In this document: positions 10,598 to 21,781 of the stretch, piece by piece
How positions within the stretch are numbered: position 1 is the stretch's first letter
Layout: each line of letters begins with the position of its first letter
NCBI GenBank assembly: GCA_963969345.1
Contig: OZ017767.1
Location: forward strand, 7,530,739 to 7,594,738
Origin: Turbatrix aceti
Lineage: Eukaryota > Nematoda > Chromadorea > Rhabditida > Panagrolaimidae
Reading direction: 5' to 3'
DNA length: 64,000 nucleotides
Notes under the pieces: generated by a model
Database searches by the model: none
Seen by the model: only the letters and a program-made list of their open reading frames with translations
Told to the model about the DNA's origin: nothing
Position numbers and translations under genes: made by a program

Positions 10598-12886
10598 ATG
10601 GATTCTGTTAGTTCCAGGTTGTCGAGTGATTCAACGATGAATTTGGACGATGGCTTTGACGAGTCTCAGAAACTACTTGCGACTTCAAAGCTGGGAACTA
10701 CCGTATTGAAATTCAATATTGGTGGAACTTCTTACTGCTTCCGACTTGAGACCCTTAAAACCAAAAATTCGGACTCTAAACTCGGCAGATTTGCGCAATG
10801 TTCCCACGATGCCAGATTATGCATCTGTGATGCATTTCTTCCGGTATGACTTTTTTGATCCCTTCGCACCAGACATCTAAAAACCATTGCATAACTTCAG
10901 GAACAAAATGAATACTTTTTTGAACGATCGCCGAAACTTTTTGAAACTATTTTTAAATTTTACACAACCGGTGTTTTGCATCGACCACTCGACATTTGCG
11001 ATGTCGAATTCCACGAAGAGCTGAGCTTCTGGAGAATACCGGATACCAATCTAGCCTCTTGTTGTTGGCCAAAAATGAGTTTGTAAGTTGATTTCCGAAG
11101 CTAACCACTGTCGTTGTTGTCTGTTTTTTCTGTGCTCTGGACAAGATTGTTGTGTTGTGCTTCCGAGTGTTGATGTTTACATGTAACGTCACTGTTATTT
11201 GGTTAACATATTTTACGTTACGTATTCTATTCTTTATCTAAAGCACACTGGTTACAAAACACGATTCAAGGGCACCGTGGACGAATGGCACTTCATACGA
11301 CGAGAACGGTCACCTTGTTGCCAGCAAGTAAGTTTTTCTCTCATTTGTACCTGTTGAACTGAACTTATTTTCTGTTTTTATTTTTATTTTTGTGTAATTT
11401 CATTTTCTCTTTGATGATGACCACACAATCTCTTGTTTTTCGAAAACACCATTCCTAATTTCAAGTCACTACTATTTTTGCGTTGGCAACGTCTTTTTTG
11501 ATGTGGCTGTGAAACTCAATTTGTTCGTTCGTTCAAAAAATGAACGAACAAAAGATGTTGTTTTTCTCGACTGACTGATGACCTCATGAGCACAGCAACC
11601 CTGTTGCTGCTCTTTTTGGCATGGTAATAAGCCTCTTTGCTGCAAAATGCCTTTTTTTGCAGAGCCGACTCCATTGAAGACCTGACGCTAAAAACGAAGA
11701 CAGCGGACGGCGACGAAAGCCTTAAACAACGAATTTATCGTTTCTGCGAAGGCGATGGAACGTGCATGTCTGCCGTCTTTACAACCGTCAGCATTTCCTT
11801 TGTACTTATCAGCGTTCTCGGCCTCATCCTGGGTTCCATCCGGGATTTCCAAGTACAAATTCCGAAGCCCCCGCATGAGTTAAAAAATGGGGGCGTTGGA
11901 AACTTGGCCGAATCAGATTTCTTGTTGGAACCACATCCGTTTTTCAATTGGCTGGAAATTGTTTGTATCGCTTGGTTTACGGCTGAGTACATCCTGCGAT
12001 TCACAGTTGCTCCAAAGAAGCTGTCATTTGTCTTCGAAATGCTGAACATTGTGGATCTGATTGCCATCCTGCCTTTTTTCCTTGAACTGATCCTGGCTGT
12101 CATCGGAATCGATGTTTCAAGTCTGAGCAACATGAAAGGAGCTTTTCTCGTGGTTCGAATTCTGCGCGTGCTTCGAGTCGTCAGAATTCTGAAACTTGGA
12201 AGATACAGCAGTGGCATGCGAACATTTGCACTGACTCTGAGGAGCTCAGCTCGACAGCTTGGAATGATGGGCATGGTGCTCTGCACGGGAGTTATCTTCT
12301 TCAGCACCTTGATTTATTACGTCGAAAAAGACGAACCTAATACCCAGTTCTACAGCATTCCAGCGGCGTTTTGGTTTGTACTCGGTGAGTTAACTGGACT
12401 TTCAACTTTGATTTCATATTCTCACGTTTTTTTTAGTCACGATGACAACTGTTGGCTACGGCGATTCTGTTCCGGTTACCATTCGTGAGTTTGTTTGCTC
12501 ATTTGTCAAGTGTTATTGCATAAATAATACGCTTTTTTAGCCGGTAAATTGATTGCGACCGGGGCCATTGTGTCAGGTGTTCTCGTTCTCGCTCTACCCA
12601 TCACCATTATTGTTGATAATTTCATGAAAGTTTCTGGAAAGTAAGTTATTGATGGCTCGGCGTCATCCAAGATCTATCAAAAAATTTTTTTAGCCCGTCG
12701 TCACCGTTCGCACACAGTCACCATCACCCCTACGCTCACATGCACAGCAGCAATGCCAACGGTACAGGACAGAATGGCGTACATACATCTCGATCGTACT
12801 CTACAATTCACTCTCCATCACCTGCGGCACCTACCATGCCCAGAAAGGTATCCACCGGTGTAAACTATAACCATTGTGCTGCTTGA
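10598..12886 (+). CDS. Voltage-gated potassium channel alpha subunit (Kv, EXP-2-like)
   Basis: This is a tetrameric voltage-gated K+ channel of the plasma membrane. Seven exons (10598-10843, 10901-11082, 11244-11327, 11663-12384, 12437-12484, 12541-12640, 12694-12886) join to 524 residues. The N-terminal T1 tetramerisation domain (about residues 37-140) shows FNIGGTSY and the conserved ERSP..F..I..FYTTG..H run. S1-S6 follow, with an S4 voltage sensor near residues 334-352 carrying basic residues at every third position (RILRVLRVVRILKLGR). The selectivity filter TMTTVGYGD is near residues 413-421 and is split from the preceding pore helix by an intron. S6 has ALPITIIV where most Kv channels have a P-V-P or P-I-P bend. 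The tail is rich in His and Ser. TVGYGDSVP and the atypical S6 suggest the nematode EXP-2 type rather than Shaw or Shaker; this subtype is inferred. It converges on the SDR gene, 317 bases away. Confidence 0.93.
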
Positions 12887-13203
12887 GAACGATTTCTACC
12901 GTCAACCCTGACTCGTGGCGTGGCTGATGGCAGTGATAACGGAATTCATTACCCAATTCTCAGAAAGTAATGAATTAACAAATCCCAGTGTGCGAATGGA
13001 ATATTGCATATACTTGGTATACATAGTATTTTTTCTCGGTGCTACGACTCACTCTCACTTGGTTCTTCATTAGTCTTCCTAATATATAATATCACAACAG
13101 AATTAATTGGTGGCATAAAAAATATGCGTCATACTTTGAACTTTGTTATTTATCTGTTTTTTTATTGGCATTAAAATTGGCACTGATTAAACTTGTGAGA
13201 ATA

Positions 13204-14228
13204 TCACGGTGATTTGTTCTTAGCTTGGTATGCGTCGACGCGGTCCTTGTGGACGCCGAGCATGATAAGGGGCACAAAGAGCTGCTTGAAGACCCAGAAG
13301 CTGACCAGGGTACCGAATGCAATCTGCATGTCGTGGAAGAAGCAGCCAGTCGACAGTCTGTAGTTTCCAATTATGTTTACCGCCTGCTTGGCGTAGGTAT
13401 CGGTGCGGATGACGAAGATGTCGTTGGCCTCGTGGTTCTCGTAGGAAGCGATTTTTGTAGCCACGAGCATAGGAATCAGGCAGTTGATACGGACGTTGGT
13501 GTGGGAGAATTCGTCGGCCAGGGTGTCGGTGAAAAAGCTGATGGCTGCCTTGGTTGCCGGGTAGGTAGACATGTAGGGCAGAGGGCGCCAGCCAGTCATT
13601 GACGCGAAGTTGACGATGATGCCGCGATCGCGCTGGACCATGCCCGGGAGGATGAGTTCGCACATTCTGACGCAGGAAAGAAGGTTGACGCGGACGATCT
13701 TTGATCCTAGCAAGGGTTCGAGTTCGAGGAGGTTGCCGACCTTCTGGGGGGCGATTCCGACGCAGTTTACTGCAATTAGATTTTTTTATAAATTGAGAAT
13801 TTAGCAGATGTAAACTTACTCAGAATGCCAATGTCCAGAGTTTTGAGTTCTTTAGGCAAATCCTCCAGGTCATCGTGTGCGAAGTCGAAAACAGCAATTT
13901 TACATTCGCAGTTGTATTCCCAGAGTTCTTTGACGACTGCATTCAGCTTGGCTTTGCTTCTTCCGATGAGGAAAAATTTTCTAACGCCTCGGGTCGCGGC
14001 CAGTTCTTTGGCGTAGGCTCGGCCGATTCCGTCCGTGCAGCCGGTGACTACGGTCCAGGAGTTCAGTAGATAGGTCAGATCGTGTTTTTTTGTGAGAAAA
14101 TGGGCGAGAATGGATCGTGAGATGATGTACAGACACTTGGCGAGACGGAACATGAGGTAACTCGAGATAACAAACCATCCCCATTCCTTAGCCGTTATCC
14201 AGAGACTATCGGTTGATAAGTCCAACAT
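13204..14228 (-). CDS. Short-chain dehydrogenase, 17beta-HSD12/LET-767-like
   Basis: This is an NAD(P)H-dependent oxidoreductase of the classical SDR family, most like 17beta-hydroxysteroid / 3-oxoacyl-CoA reductases of the ER membrane (LET-767/STDH in worms). Two exons on the minus strand (14228-13820, 13769-13204) join to 324 residues. An N-terminal hydrophobic segment precedes the cofactor motif TGCTDGIG. INCVG stands where LET-767-type enzymes have INNVG. The catalytic Ser is in VNFASM and the catalytic Tyr/Lys in YPATK. The intron (51 bases) has a GTAAG donor and TTGCAG acceptor. The ATG at 14228 is used because it gives the usual membrane anchor; the frame stays open upstream for 58 further codons with no family-like sequence. 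Substrate is not deducible. Confidence 0.9.
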
Positions 14229-14788
14229 TTTTTTGGGGCTACAGGTGCGCAGGTGAACAAATGAATAGATGAACAAAAAACCCGAAGTGGTAGTAGGTAG
14301 AAAAAGTAAATGAAGGATGACAGATACCCTTGAATAGATTGGAGGAAGACGGAAGACGCTGTGGCAAGAGCGGCAATAGATATAGTAGTATGTTGTACGC
14401 ACTGGGAGATGGATGCAAAGATTACGTTGATGGGTATTGATCCTCCCTGCGCGCTATGTACTACACTTTTTACGTCCACCACTCAACCACTAATAAAATC
14501 ACCACCACAGGACACGAATACGGACACGGACACAGACACAGACTCGTATACCTGGTGGCAAAAAGGAACAAATTCAATTTACAGGCCTCTCCTCCTATAC
14601 CCCACCTTTGTGACCCAATATGAGAGTACCGCGCAACAGCAGCCAACGGGGGTCGGGTCGGTCGCTGCGGCTCGCGGTTGTCCTCCGGTCGAGGTCGTTG
14701 GCTGCTGGTGCCTGCTGCCTGCATGCAACGACGCACAACAAGAAAAAAGAAGAAGACGAAGGTCGTGTCTCTTGAAATCGAGGACGGT
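14229..14788. other. Intergenic between SDR 5' end and MULE-like element
   Basis: No gene is supported. A degenerate GACACGGACACAGACACAG-type repeat near 14510-14545 gives long open frames on both strands that are compositional artefacts. Confidence 0.45.
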
Positions 14789-15229
14789 GCAAGTTGGAGT
14801 GAATTTTGACACAGACTCTCAGCGGCCGGCTAAGGGAGGGGAGACAGGGGGGTGCGTGCGCGCGCACAAGCGGGTGTGCGTATCGTTCGTATCGCAATGT
14901 TATGGGGCGATATTGGACACAAAAAATTATAGAATGATCCACAGGGGGGACCCTGTAGATCTTCTTCCATCAAGGCAAAAATATGTGTGATCCATTTTAA
15001 AGTTGTGGCAACAATTTTTGAAACGTGACTAAAGCAGAAATAATTTATATTAGAGTAGTTTCAGATTTTTTTAGATGCTTAAAATTGAAGTTTTTTTTGA
15101 ATTTTTTTTTTTATTTTTACATTGGAATTTTTTTGAAGTTTTTTTTCTGTCATTAGTAGTTTCAGATTTTTTTAGATGCTTAAAATTGAAAATCAATCGC
15201 AGTTATTTTAATTTCATTTTAAAGCATAT

Positions 15230-16011
15230 TTAATTATTTAGAGCGTTCAAAATTGGATAAACAATTCCATTGTTAATTACAAAAAACAGCGAAGGAACAT
15301 TCAAATCTTGCTGCTGACTTGTGGATGAGAAAGCTTGCAATTCAGCGTTTGCCTCGTCCCAAAAGATCAGATTAGCTTCCAGTTTGACCGCAACATCCTG
15401 CCACGAACTGCATCCGACGAAGAAGTTGTAAACTTTTTCCCTGGTGTCGTCAGAGTTTTCTTGGGTCATGAGATATGCCACGGACCTACAAAAAAATGCG
15501 TTTGATGCATATTTAAATTTTTTTGCTTGACTTACCGAACAAATGAGCCATCCGTCAAATCCAGTTGAATGCCAGTGAACTCCGCGATGTTGAATTGTTG
15601 CGATGCCTTCATTCTGGTGACTGGTGCGTCGTTGACAAGCGGAAGGCCGATTTTTTGAGCGATCTCTCGTTGCCAGTTCCTGTTCACTGGATTCACGATT
15701 ATTGGTTGAGCTTGTTGCTGTGGTACCAGTGCGGGACGGCAGGCTTCCAGTAACTGACCAGATGTCAAGTTTCGTACTGGCAAACCGTTTTCATCGACAA
15801 CGGGGTCGATTTTGAGTGCCATGGTACAAAAGACAACGCGTTTAGCTGCACGAAGCAAAAAGGCGTTGTCAGACGGACTTTGTGCGGCATCCAGGAGATA
15901 TTCGAACAAGTCGCAAAAACTAGGTAGCAACAAGCGATGCGAATACCCCTCAGTTGGCACTGTCCTCATTGCATGAGTAAGACTTCGATAGTCAAGCTTT
16001 CGCTTCGTCAT
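15230..16011 (-). CDS. Unknown 243-residue protein inside the MULE-like element
   Basis: I do not recognise this protein. Two exons (16011-15536, 15485-15230) with a clean 50-base intron (GTAAG donor, TTTTTGTAG acceptor) give 243 residues. The sequence has no obvious signal peptide or membrane span. It contains hydrophobic helical stretches (RLLLPSFCDLFEYLLDAA), a Gln-rich linker (PQQQAQPIIVNP) and an acidic C-terminal part with a WQDVAVKLE segment. It sits between the element's inverted repeats and could be an accessory element gene or a captured host gene. Its ATG overlaps the ATG of the opposite-strand frame starting at 16010, so at least one of the two starts must be wrong or have its 5' UTR inside the other frame. 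Confidence 0.55.
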
Positions 16012-16292
16012 GGCACCCCAATCGAATGTGCCTTGGGATTCTTCTCAGGTTCGAAACGTTCTGGCCCAGGTTGGCGACTTTTTATCCGTTGATGAAGCAA
16101 CGGCGGAACTGCGGGAGCTCCTTCAAACGTCCGTCGGATCCCGTTCGGTCAGTCGACATGCAAACGATATACCCGACGCCCAGAAAATGCAGATCCCGTG
16201 GACATCGAATGCAGTTCAAGCAATTTTGCGGCGTCTTAACAATGACGAATTCACGGCAGCAAACGCGGCGATGGAAATTTCCAACTTGACAG
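16010..16292 (+). CDS. Unknown protein, 5' exon, with an internal duplicated motif
   Basis: The exon runs from an ATG at 16010 to an ACAG/GTATG donor at 16292 (94 codons plus one base). It contains a twice-repeated motif: VPWDSSQVRNVLAQ...A.AELRELL (about residues 6-40) and IPWTSNAVQAILRR...AANAAMEISNL (about residues 62-94). Both have PW-S--V-xxL then an A-x-x-E helix, suggesting a duplicated helical domain. The next plausible acceptor (16700) brings an in-frame stop, so the downstream exon is not resolved. It may belong to the MULE-like element. Confidence 0.4.
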
Positions 16293-16711
16293 GTATGTAT
16301 CGTTTTTTCCTCTCCCAAATGTTTTTTTTTATTTATTCTACATTTTATTTATTCCAAATTGATATGTATTTTTTTCAATTAGTTTATTATTTTTGCCAAC
16401 TTCTTCAGTTTTCATCTCACGCTCCGCTCCCCCTCCTTTGATTATAATTTTTTTTGCGCTTTTTTTTTGCATATTTTTGCTCCTATTTTTTGCCTATTTT
16501 TGCTGCGCGTCTTTTCTAATTTTTTTAAATCAAAATTAAGATTCAACAGTTTCAATTTGATATCCATTTTTTTCCACTTTTTTCTAGACGCTATTTTGAC
16601 GTTTTGAAAAATTCAAAATGTCATTTTTTGATATTGAATTCAATACTCACAAAAAAATATGTCTACAGTGAAATTTTCATACATTTATCATTTCTCATAG
16701 GCATACGGTAG

Positions 16712-17179
16712 CGATTCTCCCGAACCCTACTTGTTCCAACGCCTGACCATGAGATGGCTCAATGGAATGCCTACGGCCGAGTGCTGGTGTCAAGAGACCG
16801 AATTTTCGGATGCACTTTTCACCTGTCACAACGCCTGAGAAAAAGAGCCGGAGAATTAGGATTGCTGGCAGCAGCCAACAAATTCCCAATAATCCAGACG
16901 TACGTTCGAGCTTGCGGTGGGTTGTTCTTCCTCCCGGATGGCGACATCCACAAGTTTTGGAACATGATACTCCAACACCCGCCGTTGCCGCCGGCAGACG
17001 TTGACCCTTCGCCAAAGATAAAAATAATGCCGACAAATAGGCACGATAGGAAGGGGAGCGGTCTTCCGCGCGGCCTTGCGCGGCAGACCATCGCAAGGTG
17101 TCAGTGCCCCTTGCGGCAGAAAGCGCGGGTCCGCGACAGCAAAAGCGGAATTAATTTTGCACACATCATATGCATATAA
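16712..17179 (+). pseudogene. MULE transposase C-terminal fragment
   Basis: The open frame 16712-17179 encodes PDHEMAQWNAYGRV, then IFGCTFHLSQRLRKRAGELG and a TYVRACGGLFFLPDGDIHKFW segment. This follows the MULE transposase pattern: an acidic DxE-type residue pair, then GCxFHxxQ, a Leu-Gly-Leu, and RxLxxLxFLP. The final acidic residue, GCxFHLxQ and the FLP element are present in order. The N-terminal catalytic half is absent and an in-frame TAG lies immediately upstream at 16709, so this is a truncated, non-functional fragment. It supports naming the surrounding inverted-repeat element as MULE-related. Confidence 0.7.
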
Positions 17180-18093
17180 TGTATTTTTGTGAACAAATCA
17201 AATCTTAAAGTTTAAAATTTTTTGATTTCATTGCAATTTATTTTCTATTTTTTTTTATTACCCATTTCCTTTGCGAAATGAGACCCCGAACTTAGTTTCC
17301 AAGCTTTGTTGTCTGCAACTAACCCTGAATTACATTTCCTTGTTTCTAAAAGTTCAAAAACATTGTGACAAAAACAGATGTCATTACTAGGTTCGCAGTA
17401 AATATATAACATTTTCAAACCAACATTGGTTTTTTTTTAAATTTTTTTTTGAAGTTTTTTTTTATTTTTACATTGGAATTATTTTTATAAAAAATATGTA
17501 GTCACTTTTTCAATCTCGTTTTGCTATAACATTAGAGCAAAAAATAAGTGAATGTTTGATAATTATCTTAAAAAAATACTAAAAAATGAATTATGTTTTT
17601 TTTGCACAATTTGGTAAAAAATGAATTATTTTAATCTATTATGTATTTTTGAATCGGTTTTTGTGTAGAATTCCACAGGGGGGACCCTGTGCTTATTTTA
17701 TGCGTGCGTCGGTCGCAAGTCGGGCGCATGAGTGTCCGTCCGTTTTCCATGCGCTCCCCTCCCCCTGGCCGGTCGCTGAGAGTCTGTGTCAAAATTCACT
17801 CCAACTTGCCCACCCCCGCTTGAAATCATACTCACACGCAGACAAGCGTACAGGTGTTTGATGGGCTTGAAGACAGGCGGAAGCTCTGTTATGATCAATT
17901 TTTTTAAAGAGCTTTTGTACGCAGGAAAAATATCGGATCCGAGAGACAAACTTTGATGTTTCTTGCTTTTGTTTGCGTTTGCATTTTGCTTTGCTGCAAT
18001 TTTTTTTCTCTTTTTTTTGAGTCGGAAAAATATTTGATAGTATTTTAAAAAAATTTTGCGGTCATCCAAAAATTTTTTTTAAATCGTTATTTA
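17180..18093. other. MULE right end and 3' flank of the nicotinic receptor gene
   Basis: A+T-rich sequence with the element's right terminal repeat at 17769-17809. No further gene is seen. Confidence 0.5.
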
Positions 18094-19850
18094 TCAAGCA
18101 GATAAATACGGAGCCTTGAGAATTATAATGAGGGTTGTCGTTGTGAGAATGAGTGCGAACAAAATAAAGCCGAGTCTGTCGACAATCATAGCCGCAAGTT
18201 GCCACTCGTTTTTGACAGTATTCTCCTCGACGGTGTCGTCACTGGCCTCTCTGACCATTTTGACGTGCTTATAAATGTTATCCAGGATTTTTATCCTGTC
18301 AAGCACTGTTTTATCCGCTTTTTCATTTGCTACCATGGATTGAAGCTGGATCATGATAGCTTCGTAGTTGTCTTGAAATTCGCTCGGCGAGGCGTTGACA
18401 ACTGTGCAGGTACCATCTTCCTGAAAAAGTAAAATAGGAGGGTAATATATTTTTTGGAAAGGTGAACAAACGTAGGTAAAAGCGGCTTTTAAGGCTTTTT
18501 CATTGGCTTTTGTGGATTTACGGTCGTCGTAGCTTTTTAGCAAGCTGGAGAGACTGGTTTCTGCTTTGGGAGTTTTGATACAAAGCAGGTAGGGCATCCA
18601 TTCGAGAAGTATATACCTGGACTGAAATTTTTTTCTTTCCAAATTTTCTTTTCAAGAAAAGAAAAAACAAACCCAGAATCCCATACGCTTGGAAGTTCCT
18701 TGATTTCTAAAGTGCACACTCTGGACGTAAACCGTGAAAGCAGTTGCACCGGCTGATACGATGAAACAGGATTGAAAAAATATGCCCAACAAAGGAACTG
18801 CTTCACTCGTTTTGGGCGTCATTTCCGAAACTATTGTCAAAAAAATACAAATAGCGAGTGAAACTGAAATCTGCAAGCCGACTTTTTCACAGGTGTCAGG
18901 TGAGAGCGTGAATCCGAGCATGACGAGCACCATTGTGAGGCCGCACGGCATGATGAGGTTGAACGCGTAGTAGAGCGTTCGTCGACGCAGTTGGATGTAA
19001 AATTTGACATCTGGATACGGTTCAGGACAACACGCGTAGAATTTTTCGGACCTGTTCACCCAGGATTCTGGAAAAAAATGGATTTTTGGATTTTGGAAAA
19101 TTGTGGGGGTAAACTTACTGACAACCTGCCATTCACCGTTTTCCATGTACTCGCTAAAGTCAAAATCTGCTGGTTGTAAGTCGATGTGGACCCCGCTGAA
19201 GGACCATGAACCGAATTTGAAGAAGCATACTTGCTCGTCGAAAGGAAAGTACTAAATCCAAAAATTTAGGAAGAAATTAGGATTTTAAAGAAAAAAAAAC
19301 CTACAGTGATATCCAATTTACAACTAATCTTGAAGATCCCAGGTGGCACCCAGGTGATAGCCCCATCCGAGTACCCAAGCAGGTTGACCTTATAAGTACT
19401 GTCAAAAGCCGCGTCCACCGAATTGTACAACAACACGTCGGGGGTCCAAATAGTTCCCACGGGATGTCGAAGGTCAGTCACGTTTTCGTACTGACCCGGG
19501 TCCCATCTGAGATTTTCGTCCTTCCAGCCGTACCTCAGCCACATGTTCACTTCCAGTTGTTCTTCCTTCTCATTCTATGTAATGATAATTACAATTACAA
19601 AAAAAACAAAAAACAATTAATCAAGCTCGGATCTTGCGGCTATCAAACAACTCACCATGTCGATAATTTGATTGAGCGTGAGTCCGAGTGTGACAACCAC
19701 CGGCTGCTTGCTGTCGATGACTGGTCGTTCCTCGACGACGTACCCGTGCAAGAGGTCCCGCATCAGCCTGCTCTCTGGCGGAGAGCCTTCGGCCAGGTGA
19801 ACCAAACCCGTAAAAAATAAAATCACAAAAAACAACCGGCATGAGATCAT
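18094..19850 (-). CDS. Nicotinic acetylcholine receptor alpha-type subunit (ACR-16-like group)
   Basis: This is a Cys-loop ligand-gated cation channel subunit of neuronal or muscle membranes. Six exons on the minus strand (19850-19656, 19574-19305, 19251-19119, 19067-18673, 18621-18472, 18420-18094) join to 489 residues. A signal peptide covers about residues 1-22. The Cys-loop is C150 to C164 with exactly 13 residues between, including FPFD. Vicinal cysteines in FYACCPEPYPDV (212-213) mark an alpha subunit. TM1-TM3 run from about 231 to 312, with the pore helix CEKVGLQISVSLAICIFLTI and an intermediate-ring Glu. A long M3-M4 loop and a C-terminal TM4 end in APYLSA. The ATG at 19850 follows a TTGCAG acceptor. 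The fifth intron (51 bases, no in-frame stop) could be retained without a frameshift. Assignment to the ACR-16/alpha7-like group is by overall pattern. Confidence 0.93.
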
Positions 19851-21781
19851 GATTTTGGCATTTTTAATGGAAATTTGAAGATTTGTTAATGCCTGCAATT
19901 TTTTTATGTTTTAAAAAATTTCAATCGATCTGGGCGTAAAAAAATTAATCGGGAAAAAAAATTTTTATTTGGGCGCGGTTTGTTTGCCAAAATACAAATA
20001 CTTATGTGAACAAGGAAAAAGGTAACTATTCCCATAGTTATCAGATGGGAAAGTGAAACGCTGCCAAGACTGCCGGGAGTATAGCAGAAAAAAGGCAACA
20101 CCAACTCTTGTTCACGGACAACTGGCAGGCATTCCAGCCAATTTTTCTCACACTCAACCTTTCTTCCCTCCGGCAAACAGGAGGAGGACGGGCGAGAAAA
20201 AATAAGTATATAATACATAAGTCGTGTCTCTTTCTTCTTCGTCGTCGTCGCCCGACTTTTTTTCCCGGGCGCGACTAAAGCCTCCTCGCCCTTCGTCTTC
20301 GTCTTCCCGGTGGCAGCGAGCGACGAAAATTGCCTGCTGCCTTCCCGCGAGCGAAACAGCGAAACAAACAGGGCCACGGGGCCAGGGCCTACTCGATTCT
20401 CATTCTCAATTACGCCCTTCTTCGGGCCAAAAGCCTATTTCAAGAAGACGAAACGGGATCAATGCTGGTTCGTGAATAATGGTTCGTTTTCCTCGCCGCA
20501 GAGGTTTGAGTACTCTCTCGTTCGCCCTCTCTTTTTTTTGGCACTCTGGATGGGTGCTTTCCGAAAATTTTGTTGACGAATCTTGAGCGCTTCGTTCACG
20601 CTTGTTTCGGTTTGGAGTTCTTTCCGGTTCGTTGCAAAAAACAAGGAGCATATAAAAAAAATTTTGGATTATTGTATACCGCAAAAAAAAGAAAAAAATA
20701 TTATTACAACAAATTCGGTTTTATCAGAGCAAAGATTCACGGCTGCTCTGTTCGCGTGTCAAGCAAAGCACCGGAAGCACTCCATTTTGCGGAAAGGTGT
20801 CATTCATTCAAGATGCGGTCTCTTTTTTTTTTGGTTTTCCAAGCTCCAGTCTTGAAAAGAAGCTGAAGAAGAAGACAAAATATATATATCATTCAGAGAG
20901 CGTTTTATGTATTGGCTTCTGCAGCGGATGTTTGGGCGGCATCCGAAGGAGGAGGAAGATAAAGACGCGCCGCCGCCACCGCCGACATCCAAAACAACAA
21001 TAACACGTTGACGTTGATGACCTGGATGATGGATGGATTGAAATCTGAGAGCGGGTATAGTTTGTGCTGATTTTAGGGACGTTCTGATAAAAAATCTGGG
21101 GGGGGGGCATGAGGAAAAAAGTCAAGCAGTGATTTTTTGTTTACAAAAATTTTGCCAATCGTCTGATCCAAGACCCACAACCGACCTAAATTTTGAAGCC
21201 GAAACCGAGATTTTTTTCGCATTGTTTTAGGATAATTTTTCAAAATTTCACAAATTTTTGTTTTGTTTTTTGAAATCAGTCAAAAAAATTTATTTGATGT
21301 TCAAAAAGTCAACTTAAAAATAGTTTTTTGTTCTTCAAATCTTTGGAAAAAAAGAGAAACAATTATTCGCTTGGTAAACGTAAAAAAATTCACGTTCTAA
21401 AAAATTGAATAAAAACAAACAAACAAAAAATTGAAAAAAAACGCATTATATTAAAAAAACGCGTTCGATTTTTTCCCGCCGTTCAAATTTTATAATTCGG
21501 TCTGATCCAGAAATTATTTTTCATCGGTATTTCGAACGTAATTTTCTTCCAAGAATTTATTAATTGCCGCATAAAATAGACGTTTTCATTTTCCTTGAAA
21601 TTGAAAGACAACAAAAAAACATACAAAACGTCAAAAAATCAGCTGGCTTGTTTTTTTAAACACTTTCCTTCGTCCAACGAGCCGACCAAAACTTACAATC
21701 CCAAGAAAAAAACAGAAAAAGCAGTGAAAAAAGTAAAGAAAACAACCATAGTTCGCGCCAACACCTTTCAGTGCCAAAAGT
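19851..21781. other. Intergenic between nicotinic receptor and zinc-finger genes
   Basis: No gene is supported. The left part (20150-20500) is G+C-rich and purine/pyrimidine-skewed and is the likely promoter region of the receptor gene. The right part (21120-21780) is A/T-rich repeat-like sequence downstream of the zinc-finger gene. Confidence 0.45.

Larger units (their letters stand above)
14789..17809. mobile_element. Mutator-like (MULE) DNA transposon remnant, about 3.0 kb
   Basis: The outer ends 14789-14829 and 17769-17809 are inverted repeats matching at 40 of 41 positions, starting GCAAGTTGGAGTGAATTTTG. Further in, both ends carry a copy of the near-palindrome CCACAGGGGGGACCCTGT (about 14939 and 17672). 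Inside are a MULE-transposase-like fragment on + and two divergent reading frames of unknown function. Direct repeats of TTTCAGATTTTTTTAGATGC occur at about 15060 and 15161. No matching 9-bp flanking duplication is visible, so the exact termini or the integrity of the insertion are uncertain. Confidence 0.65.

Noticed and set aside
14361..14990. 209-codon plus-strand frame near the MULE left end
   Set aside because: Runs through a GACACA-type simple repeat and the transposon terminal repeat; no domain or splice support.
14789..17809. A 9-bp target duplication for the MULE-like element
   Set aside because: The flanks just outside the 41-bp inverted ends do not match, so no duplication is claimed.
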